Assembly (NCBI RefSeq): GCF_000165425.1
Contig: NW_001798955.1
Coordinates: 868,001 to 932,000, forward strand
Reading direction: 5' to 3'
DNA: 64,000 bases
Source of the DNA: Paramecium tetraurelia
Lineage: Eukaryota > Ciliophora > Oligohymenophorea > Peniculida > Parameciidae
Shown: in pieces, positions 11,755 through 23,586 of the stretch
Position numbering within the stretch: the stretch's first letter is position 1
Layout of the letters: every line of letters begins with the position of its first letter
Translations under genes and position numbers: made by a program
Notes under the pieces: model-generated
Seen by the model: the letters and a program-made list of their open reading frames with translations, nothing else
Told to the model about the DNA's origin: nothing
Databases searched by the model: none

Positions 11755-12135
11755 TATATTCATACACAGATTAATATTATATAATAATTGTCATTTTTTA
11801 CTACTGGAAAAAATAAAATATATATTCTTAATTCATTTACCAGATTTTTGTTCAGATAAAAAAAATAATAACCAAATGATAGGTCTTCAATTAATTAGTC
11901 TACGGGAGAACTTTATCATTCTTTGAATTAAAAATACATATTTGATGATTTTTAACTTAATGATATATGAAAATATATTCCTGTATATCTAAATGAATTT
12001 AGGAATACAATAAGCATATGAATGTATATAATTATGTGAAATGATACATATAAATTTAAGTTTAATTTTGATTTAGATTTTAAAAAAGTGTTTACCCTAT
12101 TAAATGAAATATAATATCATAACATTAGTTTAGAA
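11755..12135. other. Convergent intergenic region
   Basis: About 380 nt between two genes that end toward each other. AT-rich; nothing recognisable on either strand. Confidence 0.5.
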
Positions 12136-12711
12136 TCACGATGGTATTATTTATTTAAGTACATAAATATCTTTGTGAAGATAGATATCCCAATATGATA
12201 ATTCTTACGTATTATTAAAATCAATTTCTTCAAATAATCTTATAATTTAAACAAATATATACTTGGTTATAAAATTACTTTTGTCTTTATATTTTTTGAG
12301 CAGATCTACTTTTTTAATAGTTTAATTCACTTGATTCTCATCAAACCATTACTTCAAATGACTTTATTCGTAACCATACTTTTCACCTAGAATTTTGCCT
12401 GCTCTATTGTATTCAATCCAGTCATCCTATTACAATAAATCAAACATTTCCTTTTTTTCAACACTCAGAAGCTTGAGTTAATCGAACTAAAAGTAAGTCA
12501 ACCTCTTTCTATTGGGATGAGGAAATATTTGTTAAAATATGGTTTCAGAAGTGATTAATTATTTTTCAAGGTTATCCCATAAATCAGGACAAGTTAATTT
12601 TTATCTAAAGTTTTTTGGGGAAATAGCTTTTCGTGGAGATTTAATTGTATTTTCTTTGTTTTGTCTTTTTGATGTGGTAGTAGCATTTAGCTTCAAATTT
12701 GTTTTTTTCAT
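12136..12711 (-). CDS. Hypothetical basic protein
   Basis: A frame of 192 codons from ATG to TGA. A 24-nt GTATAT...ATAAG segment near the 3' end looks like an intron whose length keeps the frame, giving either 191 or 183 residues. The N-terminus is Lys/Thr-rich and likely disordered (SPRKAISPKNF), then a compact helical part follows: EKKEMFDLLQQDDWIEYN, GKILGEKYGY and HLKQWFDEN. The last has the flavour of a homeodomain-like recognition helix (W-F-x-x-x-N), but there is too little to claim it. Function unknown. Confidence 0.55.
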
Positions 12712-12877
12712 AACGATTAGATTAAAAATAAAAATATTTCTTGATTATTAAAATTGATATGCATATTTTGTGAATTAAGTATATGAAAATGAATACGAGT
12801 CAAACCTCAAAATAATTTAATAACTTTATATAGCTTTATGAATTTGTGAAAATATCAATTTTTTATATAATTTTAAG

Positions 12878-13886
12878 ATGGATGTTGAAATATATGAAGC
12901 AAATTTCAAAGATAAAGTAGTGTATAGAAAGGAGGATGGGAAGAAATTTATAAATGAATACGAGTTGATGGATGAACTAGGAGAAGGATCATTTGGAAAA
13001 GTGAGGAAAGTAACTCGGTACTATAAAGAAACAGAAGAATCAGAAGAACTTTGTAAAAGCGATTATGCTATGAAAATATTTCAGAAAACAGTATTAGCTC
13101 ATCAAAGGACTTGTTTTTATGATAGCAATTCTAATGATCCAAAAATGACTAATTTATTAGAGTTTGCTGATAATGAGATCAACATTCACAAATATCTCAA
13201 TCATCCAAATATCTGTAAATTGTACGAGGTAATAGACGATGAAGATGATCCATAGCAGAAGATGTATTTAATAATGTAATTGGGAGATTTGGGATGCATT
13301 ATGAACTTCTGTGAATTCTCATTTAAATATATTAGAAATCAGGCTATTCTTGATTACCTGAAAATGAACTACATGCAAGCAGCCAAACTAATATTCAAAT
13401 AGCTAGCTTAAGCAATATAGTATCTTCATGAACACAATATTGTTAATAGAGATGTCAAAATTGATAATATTATATGCACCACTTTATATCCATTGGAAGA
13501 GTGTTGTAAATTAATTGATTTCTCGACTTCAAGAATAGCTGAAAAAGATAGTATATTCTATGATTGTGCTGGAACTCCAGGATTTAGAGCCCCTGAAGTA
13601 TAATTTTGTTTAAATGACGGTTATTCTCCATTTAAACTTGATATATGGTCATTTGGAATCTGTTTATATATCTATACACATGAAAAAGTAATCATATTAC
13701 TCATATCTTTAGCTACCTTTTTGGGGTGAAGGTGACTTAGAAACAGATTTATTAGCAAGAGATTAACCATTATAATTCGAAATTTAGGATGATTTACTAA
13801 TCAATCTAATCAATAGTTGTTGTGCAAAAAAACCGTAGGATAGACCAACAATATAAGAAATTTTAGATCACGAATGGTTTAAATGA
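12878..13886 (+). CDS. Protein kinase with atypical catalytic motifs
   Basis: One 25-nt intron (13688-13712) leaves 328 codons (327 residues). The kinase fold is complete: GEGSFGKV (residues 35-42), YAMKIF with Lys66, an alpha-C Glu in NEINIHKYLNHPNI, the catalytic loop and GTPGFRAPEV. The overall order is closest to CAMKK/LKB1-like kinases. Two normally invariant motifs are changed: HRD is NRD (VNRDVKIDN, near 189-191), and DFG is DFS (LIDFSTS, near 214). The catalytic Asp, the loop Asn and the Mg-binding Asp remain, so activity is possible but probably altered. It ends 15 nt before the next same-strand gene starts. Confidence 0.9.
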
Positions 13887-13901
13887 AAATTTATTTTTAT
13901 T

Positions 13902-14704
13902 ATGAATTTATAGTTAAATATATAGCAGGAAGTCGCTAGATTTGCAGATATCAATCATATCTATGAAACAGTACAAAAGAAGGGATATTTGAGTCAGATT
14001 TCTAAGGAATTTGAGGACATTTTTATGAATGAAATCAATTTTGCACAACAAAGTAAATGTCATATGAATTCGAAGGATTGAGGGAAGTGATTAGTGTAAT
14101 GGAAAAATAAGGATAAAAGATTGAATACAACTTGTAACTATCGAGAAATCTGCAAATATTTAAATCTAACTTTGATGTAATAGTTACAGCTACCATGAAT
14201 TAAATTTGGAATAGACTCTTAATTGAATTAAATGTTTTAGGTTTGGATCAACAGTCATAGATATTCAACATAGATACTTCTTAAACTGTTAAGAGAGTAA
14301 ATGATCAAACCAAATAATCTGTTTCCGATTTTAAAAAATTCGCATCCAATCAATCTATATGTAGTAGATCGCCTAGCAAAATGTCATCCAAGGTCATTCC
14401 ATTGAGTGAAATGTCATATTAGTCAAATGGCTCACCTACAACATTCCCAAAGGCGAGAAGACAATTAGACAATAGTCTGACTACAAGTTCTCCAGGAGTA
14501 GGGAAGTATAAACTAGATTAGAGTTTGAAATGTAATTAAAAATATTATTATTAATTAGTGATAAGAGAGTCTTCACCCAATGCAACAATAGGAAGAGCTC
14601 CTAAGATTAGTTGGATAGATGAAAAAATCAAAAATGAAGATTCTTAATCCCCTGGGCCTATTTATAATCCTGTAAAAACCTTTTGTTCTAAAAAAATTAA
14701 ATGA
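13902..14704 (+). CDS. Protein with sperm-tail PG-rich (STPGR-like) repeats
   Basis: A 23-nt intron ending AAG joins the N-terminal helical part to the rest; a further 27-nt GTAATT...TTAG segment is probably also spliced and keeps the frame. Result about 250 residues. The first 100 residues are helical (EVARFADINHIYETVQKKGYL). The second half carries SSPGVGKYKL, NATIGRAPK and SPGPIYNP, which match the P-G-P/V-x-x-Y units of SHIPPO/STPGR proteins. Such proteins bind inside or along axonemal microtubules, so a ciliary role is likely. It follows the kinase closely on the same strand, but each gene should have its own promoter. Confidence 0.65.
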
Positions 14705-14713
14705 TAATATAGA

Positions 14714-16548
14714 TCAACCCCAATATTCCGTTAATATTTATGAATTTTCCTCGAGTTCTTTTATTTTTTAATCAGTCAAATAGGGATCAATATTCTCAAA
14801 ATATTCAAACATATCAGCTATTTTGACTTGAATGTCTCTTCCCAATTCAGTAGATCCACAAATGTATAGTAATCCATCCATCTAGAAATGCTAATATAAT
14901 TCATCAATAGCAATTAATTCTGTGACATACTGTTTAGGTTCCTTTCTTGAAAAGGCTACTTTTAATTCACTTAGCGTTCCTGAATTTAGATAAGCTTAAA
15001 GTTCCTCCCTACATAAATACTCAGCTTCTGTTCGACATCCATAGTATAATTTCATTCCTCCTTAAAATGGGCACTTTTCAAATTGGTTTTTTTCTAAGTA
15101 ATAATCCCTCTCCTGAATAAGGGCTCTGAGGGGTGCCAATCCAGCTCCAATTCCAATTAGAAGTATAGGTGCTTTTGGGTTTTTAGGATACTTAAATTTA
15201 GATGGCTAGATTAATCCTTTAACAACATCTCCTTTTTTTAAAGATCTGAAAAATTAGCTTGAAAGTCCTAATCTTTCTTGATTCAATACAAATTGACTAG
15301 CCAATATGTGAATATTCTTTGGATGTTTCTTATTGCTTGATGCTATTGTAAAGTATCTTGGTTGAATTAAAGGGCATATGTCAATGATTTTCTCTAAGGT
15401 TAAGTTGTTGATTTGATATTCTTTTATTAAATTAAGTAAATTCTGCTTTTAATTTATGAATCTATTTTAATATTGATCTCTTCCTTCAAATGAGGCAAGA
15501 TGAAGGAGTTCATCTTCTAGTTGTTTTTGATTAACCAAATTTGAAAGTTCAATTAATATTTTCTTTGTAACTAAGCCAGAAAAATCACAAAATCTCTTAT
15601 ATACTTTTTAGTTACTTTTTTAAATATGTATAAACGGAAATTGGATTAGGGAATGGCTATTTCGAGTTGGTGATTACTTTAAATCTCACATTTTTATCGA
15701 GTTTAAGTAAAGAGCACAGCTCATCTACATCAGAACTAATGTGTTATAAATATAATACTCAGAATTCTGAGGATAGATAGCTATATTGTAAGCAGTTTTG
15801 TACTCAATGTTTTGATTGAAGAGATCTAACAATAATGTAGAATTGCCTCTAGCAGGTAAGGCTTTTAATTCTTTGATTTCACTTATAGAGAATGCCATAC
15901 TGTTAATATATTTTAGAGCCATGAAATCAAGATTGACACTCTAAAAATCTTCTGGTTCCTTAGTTATTTAAATTTTGATAGTTGAAAAATCCTATTAACC
16001 TTAATCACATGTGTACAAAGGGAATTATGTTTGCAAAGTCTATTGCACCTCAGTATGAATCCATTATTAATAGTCGTTTTCGGTTTAATCCTTTGCAGCA
16101 TCCCCTTTACCCAAATTACATAATCTTTTCGCACCTAAATATTCCAATCTTTTATCCAGTCTTATTCCAAATTCACAAAAGTGTTCATGATTAGTACTCC
16201 CCAATGCAAAGATTAAATAAATCATCCCTTAAAATTCGTTTTTACTTCTTTCTTCGCAAAATAACCATTGGTCAAAGTTTTCAGTATCAGGTGTACATGA
16301 TCCCATTCCATATGTGGATACAAAAAAAACATTTAATTTCGAAGATATCATTTCTTTGGGATTGTATTCGCTAAGATTGATAACTAAGTCCTAGTCAATT
16401 TTATACTTTTAGGAATAAATTTAAGATTTCTGACTTCACTGGCAAATTAAAAGGCTAATCTGCTCGAATTCCCAGTTGTTGTGCCATAATAAATATAGAT
16501 TAGACCCCTTGTTTCTAATTAACTTCCAGATGACGAACCACATCCCAT
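14714..16548 (-). CDS. Diflavin (FMN/FAD) oxidoreductase with predicted N-myristoylation
   Basis: Three introns (23, 23 and 34 nt, all TAG) leave exactly 585 codons (584 residues). Domains in order: flavodoxin (GTTTGNSSRLAFQFA near 23-37, STYGMGS, ALGSTNHEHFC); a connecting/FAD domain with RYFTIASS; and an NADPH domain with IGIGAGLAPLRALIQER, YYGCRTEAEYL and YICGSTELG, ending EYWG. This is the cytochrome P450 reductase, NDOR1/Tah18 and methionine synthase reductase architecture; length and absence of a membrane helix fit NDOR1 best. The N-terminus MGCGSSSGS matches the myristoylation consensus (Gly2, Ser6) with Cys3 suited to palmitoylation, suggesting membrane attachment. The gene ends 10 nt from the convergent upstream gene. 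Confidence 0.88.
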
Positions 16549-16635
16549 ATGTGTATATAACTAATTCAAATGTCAATTATATTTTTATATATTTTTATTA
16601 TGAGCACTATATAAATATAATTTTAACGTAATTTA

Positions 16636-17367
16636 ATGAAAACTCTTGTTCTTTAATACCCCAAACAAAAAACCATGTATAACCCAAGCAAACCTGCTGT
16701 TAAAATCGAGGCCAACAATCAATTCTTATAGTCTCATGATCTCAAAGTCTTCAATCAGAAAACTTTAAATGTTGTCGATCGATTGTATTAATAAGAAGAA
16801 AAGAAGAGAAACAAAATCCAAAAACTAAAACAAGAGAAGGAAAGATCTCTGACGCCAACCAAAGTCTGCTTTGTTAGCAAAAAGTCCCAATAGATTCTCG
16901 AGAATAAGAATCTCAAACCATTCTTGGAAAGACAAAATGAATTAGTTCAAGAGAAGAAGATGAGAGTTGAATTGCAGAAGATTCTGGCTACTCAAGAATA
17001 GGAGGAGGTGGAATCCTATAAGATATTACCATCGAGATCGCATTCTCAATTCATCAAGGATTCTGAGGATTGGGTCTAGTACAAGGAGTTTAAGAAATAA
17101 CAATTAGCAGATGAGATCTAGAACCAAAATGAGCAATCATTCAGACCCTTAATCAATCCCAAATCTGCAGAGTTAGCCGAAAGGAAAATGAAAAAGAGCG
17201 GACTCTATTTGATTGATTAAGCTGATAGATTGGCTATGCCCATACGGCAAAGTTTTAGTTTCTAAAAAGAAAATTATAGCTTTTCACCTTGTATCAATGC
17301 AAAATCCAGATAGTTAGCCAATAAGTACAAGTTTTAAAGGAGTTAGTCACCTTGGAATTAGTATTGA
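16636..17367 (+). CDS. Ciliate-type basic protein with FxPxINxKS repeats
   Basis: A single exon of 244 codons (243 residues). After a Lys/Glu/Gln-rich coiled part (EEKKRNKIQKLKQEKERS, LVQEKKMRVELQK) come two related motifs, SFRPLINPKSAELAERK and SFSPCINAKSRQLANKY. The F-x-P-x-I-N-x-K-S-x-x-L-A pattern recurs in many ciliate proteins of unknown function. The protein is probably soluble, as there is no signal or membrane segment. The bases and codons are richer in C and G than its neighbours, which may reflect high expression. Confidence 0.65.
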
Positions 17368-17479
17368 ATATTAATGCTTTGAATTTCTATTATATTTTTA
17401 TAATTAATTCAAAATAAAAGATGGTTTTTTCTAAGTCTAATTTTGTTCAATAAAAGATGGATAATTTATAATAGTAATC

Positions 17480-20400
17480 ATGAACGATAAAATTTATGAA
17501 AATTCAAGAGACTCATTAGAATCATTGTTTGAAAAATATGATAATAATAAGAATGAATTCAAAGGAATTGATTTGAAGATTAACGATGATCAAGACTCCT
17601 ATGCATCAGATTCATCCATCCAAAAATCAAGGGGTACTCCTGAATAAACTGACAATTCATGTATTTCTATACAAGAGATAACCACTTATAGAAAAGAGAA
17701 AAAACTAACCTTTCAACCAGAGCTTATTCAATTAAAATAATCTAATCTCTATGAAGTAAATCATAAAATAAAGGACTAATAAAAAACTAAGTCCAAATCA
17801 TTAGAAGAGATCAATCGACAACTCAAACTACAAAAGGAGAATCCTCCTAAATTAAATTTAGGTAAAACTTTAGATAAGAAAAAATAATAACTTTTATAGC
17901 CTCAACAAAAACAGATTATGAATCCTAAATTATTGTAGATTAACAGCTACACAATAAGTTCCTCAAAACCAAAAATTGATAGGATTCGCTAATTGTCACT
18001 CAATCCATCTAAAAGTGTTGTGAAATCAGAAACTCATAAAGAAGCAAAAAAGTCATAACATATTGAAAAGGTCAAATAGCTATGTCCTATTTTGAAGAAA
18101 ACCAATTCCCAAATTACCGAGGACAAAAAGTCATTTCAAGGTATGTTTTAAGAAAAATGCGGGATTTTTACAGAAACAGGTAAACCAATATTTGAGTTCA
18201 ATTCCTTAATTAAATATTTATTTCTAAAAGACTACAGTAAGGATTCTGAGAATGAAACATACAATAAGATACCTAAGAAATTTAAATCAGATGTAGAGTA
18301 TTGTAAAATATTCGAATACTTATTTTTAAATGAAGCATTCCAATAAATTAAATAAGAATTACAAAGAATTAATAAATCAAAATTTAGAAGAATTCAAATC
18401 AAATAGGATGATGTCGAGATTGATAAGGATGGATTGATCTTTTAAATGAGATAGTATTAATAAAATCCGAAAGAGAAGAATAAAGATAGAAATAACGAAG
18501 CTGAAAAAAAGTAGTAGGATGACAGTGATGGAAGTGTCCACAAGGAAGAAGGCGTATGTGATTTGACTGCCTTAAAGAATTACATAGTAATTATAAGCAA
18601 TAAGTATTCATTTAATCCAGCAAAAATAAACAAGTAAGTAATTTCAACTAAATTTTAGGATGAAAGAGAAAAGACAATTATTTTTTGGAATGCTAATAGA
18701 ACCTTAGACACATCAATATGTCAATCAGATCAAAATTTAAACATTTGTACCTCGAGATCCATTATATTTAAATTGGGTTTCAGTATATCTGTTTCCCTTT
18801 GTAAAAATTACAACGCAAATTAGGTAAATATGTTGTCTTTATTTTAGAGAGTATTTGATGATAAACAAAATAACATAGACTCCTCTATATCCTTTAATTT
18901 TGGATCCAAAATCATAATAGCATTTGATAGGAGCTGATAAAGATAAGATATGGAATATAAATTCTTCGAATATCATTCCAAATGGAAAGGTAATGGACCC
19001 TTTTTTTAATTATATAAACTAAAATTATAACTTTTCATAGGCCACAGCAATTTAATAAATAATCCTGTAAGATAGGGGTATTAGTCTATTATAGGGACCA
19101 CCTGGTACTGGAAAAACACATACTTTAATCGGTCTGTTATCAGGGGTCTATGAATATATGAAAATAATGAATAAATTTCCAAAGAAGAAGATTTTGATTT
19201 GCGCTCCTTCGAATGCAGCTATAGATGAAATCATATTTCGAATATTGCAAGGAGGGTTATTTGATTGTGAAGGAAGATCAAGAACAGTGAAACTAGTTAG
19301 ATTAGGTGTTTTAGACGAAGAAAATGATAAAAGCGTTATAATTAAATAGGTTTCGTTGGAGGATGTAGCTTAATATCAATTATTCAATAAAAGTTCATTT
19401 AAAGCTAATTCAGATCAAAAGACAACTGGAGAATTGCGAATTGAATTGAGCAAAACAACATAGGCTATAAAAAAAATAAAAGAAATGGAGAAATATGATG
19501 AGTAACAAAAGAAATAGTTAAATGAATTATGGAATAAAAGAAATCAATTAATGCAATATTTAGAATAAGTAAGAACTAATAAACGAAACTAAAAAGAAAA
19601 TTATGTTCTATTTTGTGAGAAGATCATAAGTGAAGCTGAAATCCTTTGCTCGACTTTAAGTACAGCAGGAACTGATAAATTAAGTAAATTTATTGATTCA
19701 TTTGAATTATTAATTGTGGATGAAGCAGCATAATGCACAGAGCCTTCTAATAATATTCCATTAAGATTAGGAATGAGGAAGATGATATTGATAGGCGATC
19801 CAAAACAATTACCAGCTACAACCTTCTCATCAGTTTCATAAATAACTCATTATAATAGAAGCCTATTCGAAAGAATCTTGGACAATGACTTCAAACCCTT
19901 CTTTTTAGACATGCAATATAGGATGCATCCTCAAATTCGTGAATTTCCATCATTAAACTTCTATGATAACAAACTAATTGACCATTTTTCGGTTTATGAA
20001 AGATTGATACCTAACAATTTCTTTAATTAAAGAGTGTTATTCATTGATGTCGAGAGTGAGGAAACGAAAGATGAGAAATCATTTCAAAATTAAACTGAAT
20101 GCAATATGATTGTAGAAGTTCTGAAAAACATTAAAAATGCATATCCTTCATAAAGTTTAGGAGTTATTTGTGCATATAAAGCCTAAGTTAGATTGATTAA
20201 ATTAGAAATTAAGAGATAATTAGGGGATTTAATGGATGAAATTTAAATAAATACAGTTGACTCATTCTAAGGTTAGGAAAGGGATGTTATTTTATTTTCT
20301 TGTGTTCGATCTTCTTCGTCTGGAAATATTGGATTTCTTTAAGATGGAAGAAGAGTTAATGTTGCCTTGACAAGAGCAAAAAATGCTCTGTTTATCTTTG

Positions 20401-20928
20401 GAAATGCAATCACAGTAATAAATATCATAATTATATTAGTTGGGACAATGCTAATTGTGGAAGAACCTCCTTTTAAATTTGCACAGTAGGAAGCTTTACA
20501 GATATGTTGGCAAAAATGATTATTTTTCATTTAAAGTTTTAGCAGAAGATATTTGGTTTGACAGGTAAAGAAAAATGAATGAATAACTATTAAATCTTTT
20601 GAAAGATAAAGAACTTATACTTTAAGAAGAATTAAAAACCATTGAATAAAATAAGGATACAGAATATTTCAAAGATAAAAAAGAATAATAGGTCACTAAA
20701 ACTGAAAGAAACTTAATCCCATCACCTGCATTCATCTAACTTCCTAATCATACTCATAATAATTATAATAATTCTGGTAAATATAAACAGCATTAAAAAT
20801 AACCTAGTCAATAATAAAAACATCATTCTAATAAAGAAAAGAACTAAACGAAAAATAAGAATAAATTCTAAAAATTAATAGAGAAGAATGAGAAAATACA
20901 TCATCATTCTTATAAAAAGAATGGCTGA
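17480..20928 (+). CDS. Sen1/senataxin-like superfamily 1 RNA/DNA helicase
   Basis: Introns at 18634-18658, 18824-18847 and 20415-20439 leave exactly 1125 codons (1124 residues). The first 370 residues are polar and disordered. The helicase core follows: GPPGTGKTHT (Walker A, near 523), CAPSNAAIDEI (Ia), IVDEAAQ (Walker B), GDPKQLPAT (III), MQYRMHP (IV), VDSFQGQERDVILFSCVR (V) and GRRVNVALTRAK (VI). These are the UPF1-like SF1B motifs in the senataxin/Sen1 arrangement. Members unwind RNA-DNA hybrids and act in transcription termination and RNA processing in the nucleus. The C-terminus is Asn/His/Lys-rich (HHHSYKKNG). The whole gene is intact. Confidence 0.92.
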
Positions 20929-22010
20929 ATTTTGTGAGATAAATGTATATCATTTCTATTTGATTTATAAATATATTATTAGAAACTTATGTATTTATTA
21001 TATTCTTTTTATTATGCATATACTTTTAATCATGTTCTTGTTAGGTTTCTAAAATATAAATTAGTTTAAAAATGTATTTGTTTACGTGACATACTATTTA
21101 AATATTCACTGAATAGAAATATGATATCATAAAATTAAGAAGTAATCCTTTCACATAAAGGATAATAAGAGCAAAATTTCCTCAAATTGAGAAGAAGAAT
21201 GCAAGATAAAGAAATATATGTTTCTATTTTTTAGAAGCAATAAAAATGCATAGAAATCTCCTAAAAATGTTCTTTTTAATATGTTTTTTTAATTACATAG
21301 TGTTCTCTTCCAGAAAATTAACCTTCTTTAAACTAGATAATAATACTAGATATTAAATTATTAATCAAAAATAATATTATTTTATTTTCTTAATAATCTT
21401 TCAATTAATGTATAAATAATAAAATTAAATGTCTATTTTAAATGATCAAATTATGATGATTATCATTATCCTGATTTAGAATGACTTAAATTAGAAATAA
21501 TTCCACCTTTCAATCTATTATTATTTTATTTGCAACCATTATTAAAATTAAAGATTGTCAAACTAAAAATAGATCTTATTTATCTTGAAAAAAGCCTATA
21601 GAATGTGCTTAAGAGACACTTTAGTCTATCAAATAAGAAATTATTTATTAAATGTTTGATGATTTCAAATGAATAACCTCATTCTCCGTGCAACCCAATG
21701 TATTTTTCAAAAATGCATTCAAAACCATCCAAGTCAGATTTTTCTTTTCTAAGCATTCATATCCCTATGATAATGAAATAAATATACACATGAATAATGC
21801 AATGGATCTCTTTCTTGTACTTTCAGACATTTTTTCAGTTAATTCAAACAACCTGTTGAGTTATCACAAGTATCGAAATTTCCCTTGCATACTCATTACA
21901 GACTTTATAAGACAGCATCTGGCTAATGGTGTCTTTTAGATAAAGCTACCAATATCATTGCTAAGAAAACTAAGTATTTCATGATGAAGAAATTTAAGAT
22001 ACTTATAATA
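20929..22010 (+). pseudogene. Possible decayed gene between the helicase and the phosphatase
   Basis: This stretch has no intact gene that I can build, yet it holds several protein-like frames on the plus strand. One runs from about 21121 for about 110 codons (KGQQEQNFLKLRRRMQDKE). Another from about 21480 reads LKLEIIPPFNLLLFYLQ and later SDFSFLSIHIP. A third near 21780 continues with MDLFLVLSDIFSVNSNN and CILITDFIRQHLANG. The second and third join at about 21760 by a one-base step with no GT...AG there, and a TGA interrupts an earlier junction. The pattern fits a coding gene that has lost its frame, such as a whole-genome-duplicate relic. Family not recognised. Confidence 0.35.
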
Positions 22011-22373
22011 TTGTGCTTATTCCATTACAAGTAAAAATATATCAAATTTAAAATGATCTATTAATTTATAAAGAATAATTCTAAAAAGGAATGAAGCCAC
22101 TTTTATTTATGAGATATTTTGCATAAGGATTTTGAAAAATAATTTTATTTTTTATGATAATATTTTATTTAATACTAAATTTATTGATCTTAATAATTCA
22201 GAGAGGATATTAATCGTAGACTTTTAATCAATCGTTTATTCTTTATAATTGATATAGTGGTAACAAAATTGTAATGATAAGTATTATTTATTATATTGAG
22301 ATCAAATTAATTTGACTTGAATATTTAAATTCTTTCAGAATAATGAAATAATGATAAATTATTCAAAATAACA
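22011..22373. other. AT-rich convergent spacer
   Basis: About 360 nt of A/T-rich sequence between the possible remnant and the phosphatase gene end. No gene or repeat was seen. Confidence 0.45.
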
Positions 22374-23232
22374 TCAACCAGAAAAGAGAGTTTAACTTCT
22401 CTATTCGAGGGTCTTAATAAATTATTTTTATTATTATTAAGTAGTTTGCGTCTTTCTATGTTTTGGAACATATTCTAGAACAACAACACTTTCTTCACTT
22501 AAACTACCTTCCTCTCCTTCAGCCTAACCTTATAAGGTTACTTGCATGTCATTAAAGAGTGCTCCATGAATGGATTCATAATCAGATAAGAAAGATGAGA
22601 CTGGAATTACTTTAGGTTTATGAGCCATTTGTTTCAGAAAGGGAATCAATCTCAATAGACATTCGTCTTCATCAGAATCTAGAAATGAGGGAATTAATAA
22701 TCCATTCTCTGGTTGCATCTCAAAAGCATTAGCATTATTCTAATAGATTAAGATCAAATACACTTACATCGATGAATATTAATTAATCCAAGGGTCTGTC
22801 TAAAATTGATAAGTCTTTTAAGCAAATTCCATTTACAAATCTGCAATTCGATCTTGCAAAGTAATCAGAAATATGCCTATCAATATCTATATGTTATAAG
22901 ACTTTATCACAATAAGACTCGTAACCAGCAGTAAATACTATAATTTCATAATAAGCACTCAATTATTGGAGAAATTCTCTAAGATAAGGCCTTTTGCAGA
23001 GATAAACAGTATAGAGAACCCCCCTATGCCAAACATCTAAAATAGTTTCGTAATGAAAATTTGGATTTTCTTTGAATTCGCAATGCACCAAGGTTTCATC
23101 CAAATCTAAAACCAGGGTTTTTTTTCTTCGGACTTGACTATTCTGAGTAGAGAGTTGATAAGAAGAATCCTACCCATCTAACTTTTACCTGAAGTTTTTA
23201 AAGCATCTTTTAATGTATTGTAAACAATTCAT
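22374..23232 (-). CDS. SCP/FCP1-type small CTD phosphatase (HAD family)
   Basis: One 28-nt intron leaves 277 codons (276 residues). The catalytic motif DLDET lies at residues 43-47 (D43 is the phosphoryl-accepting Asp, D45 the general acid). It is followed by LVHCEF, WHRGVLYTVYLCKRPYLREFL, IVFTAGYESYCDKVL, SDYFARSNCRFVNGICLKDL and IFIDNNANAFEMQPENGLLI, which order matches the SCP/Dullard/FCP1 catalytic domain. Such enzymes dephosphorylate Ser/Thr, typically in the RNA polymerase II tail or in signalling proteins. A LIPFLKQM helix follows. The tail after residue 200 is acidic, then basic and variable. Confidence 0.9.
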
Positions 23233-23586
23233 TTTAATTACATAATTTATAAATAGAATGGTCCTTATTATAATAATAAAAGCAGAATTAAAAATTAATT
23301 CGCTTTAATTTGTTACAGTATTTGTTTAATTTAAACCTGTTTTGGAGTTTTGGAATGAGCAACTAATTTAAAGGAAATTTCGATCAAACTGGAAAAATGG
23401 ACTCTCCATTTTATTATATATGTGAATAAGACTCAAATTCAACAATTTTAAATTATTATGTAATAATATTAAACATAATGCTGTTAATTTCATAAATTGG
23501 GAAATGATACAAAACTTCAGAAAATCTTAATTGGCGTGATTTAGAGTATCCTGATATAACACATTCTATAAGTATTTTATTATATT
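23233..23586. other. Intergenic spacer between two minus-strand genes
   Basis: About 354 nt. It must contain the promoter of the phosphatase gene. Nothing else was recognised. Confidence 0.5.

Noticed and set aside
15982-16194. A plus-strand frame across the flavodoxin domain
   Set aside because: The minus strand there encodes conserved flavodoxin motifs; this is its shadow.
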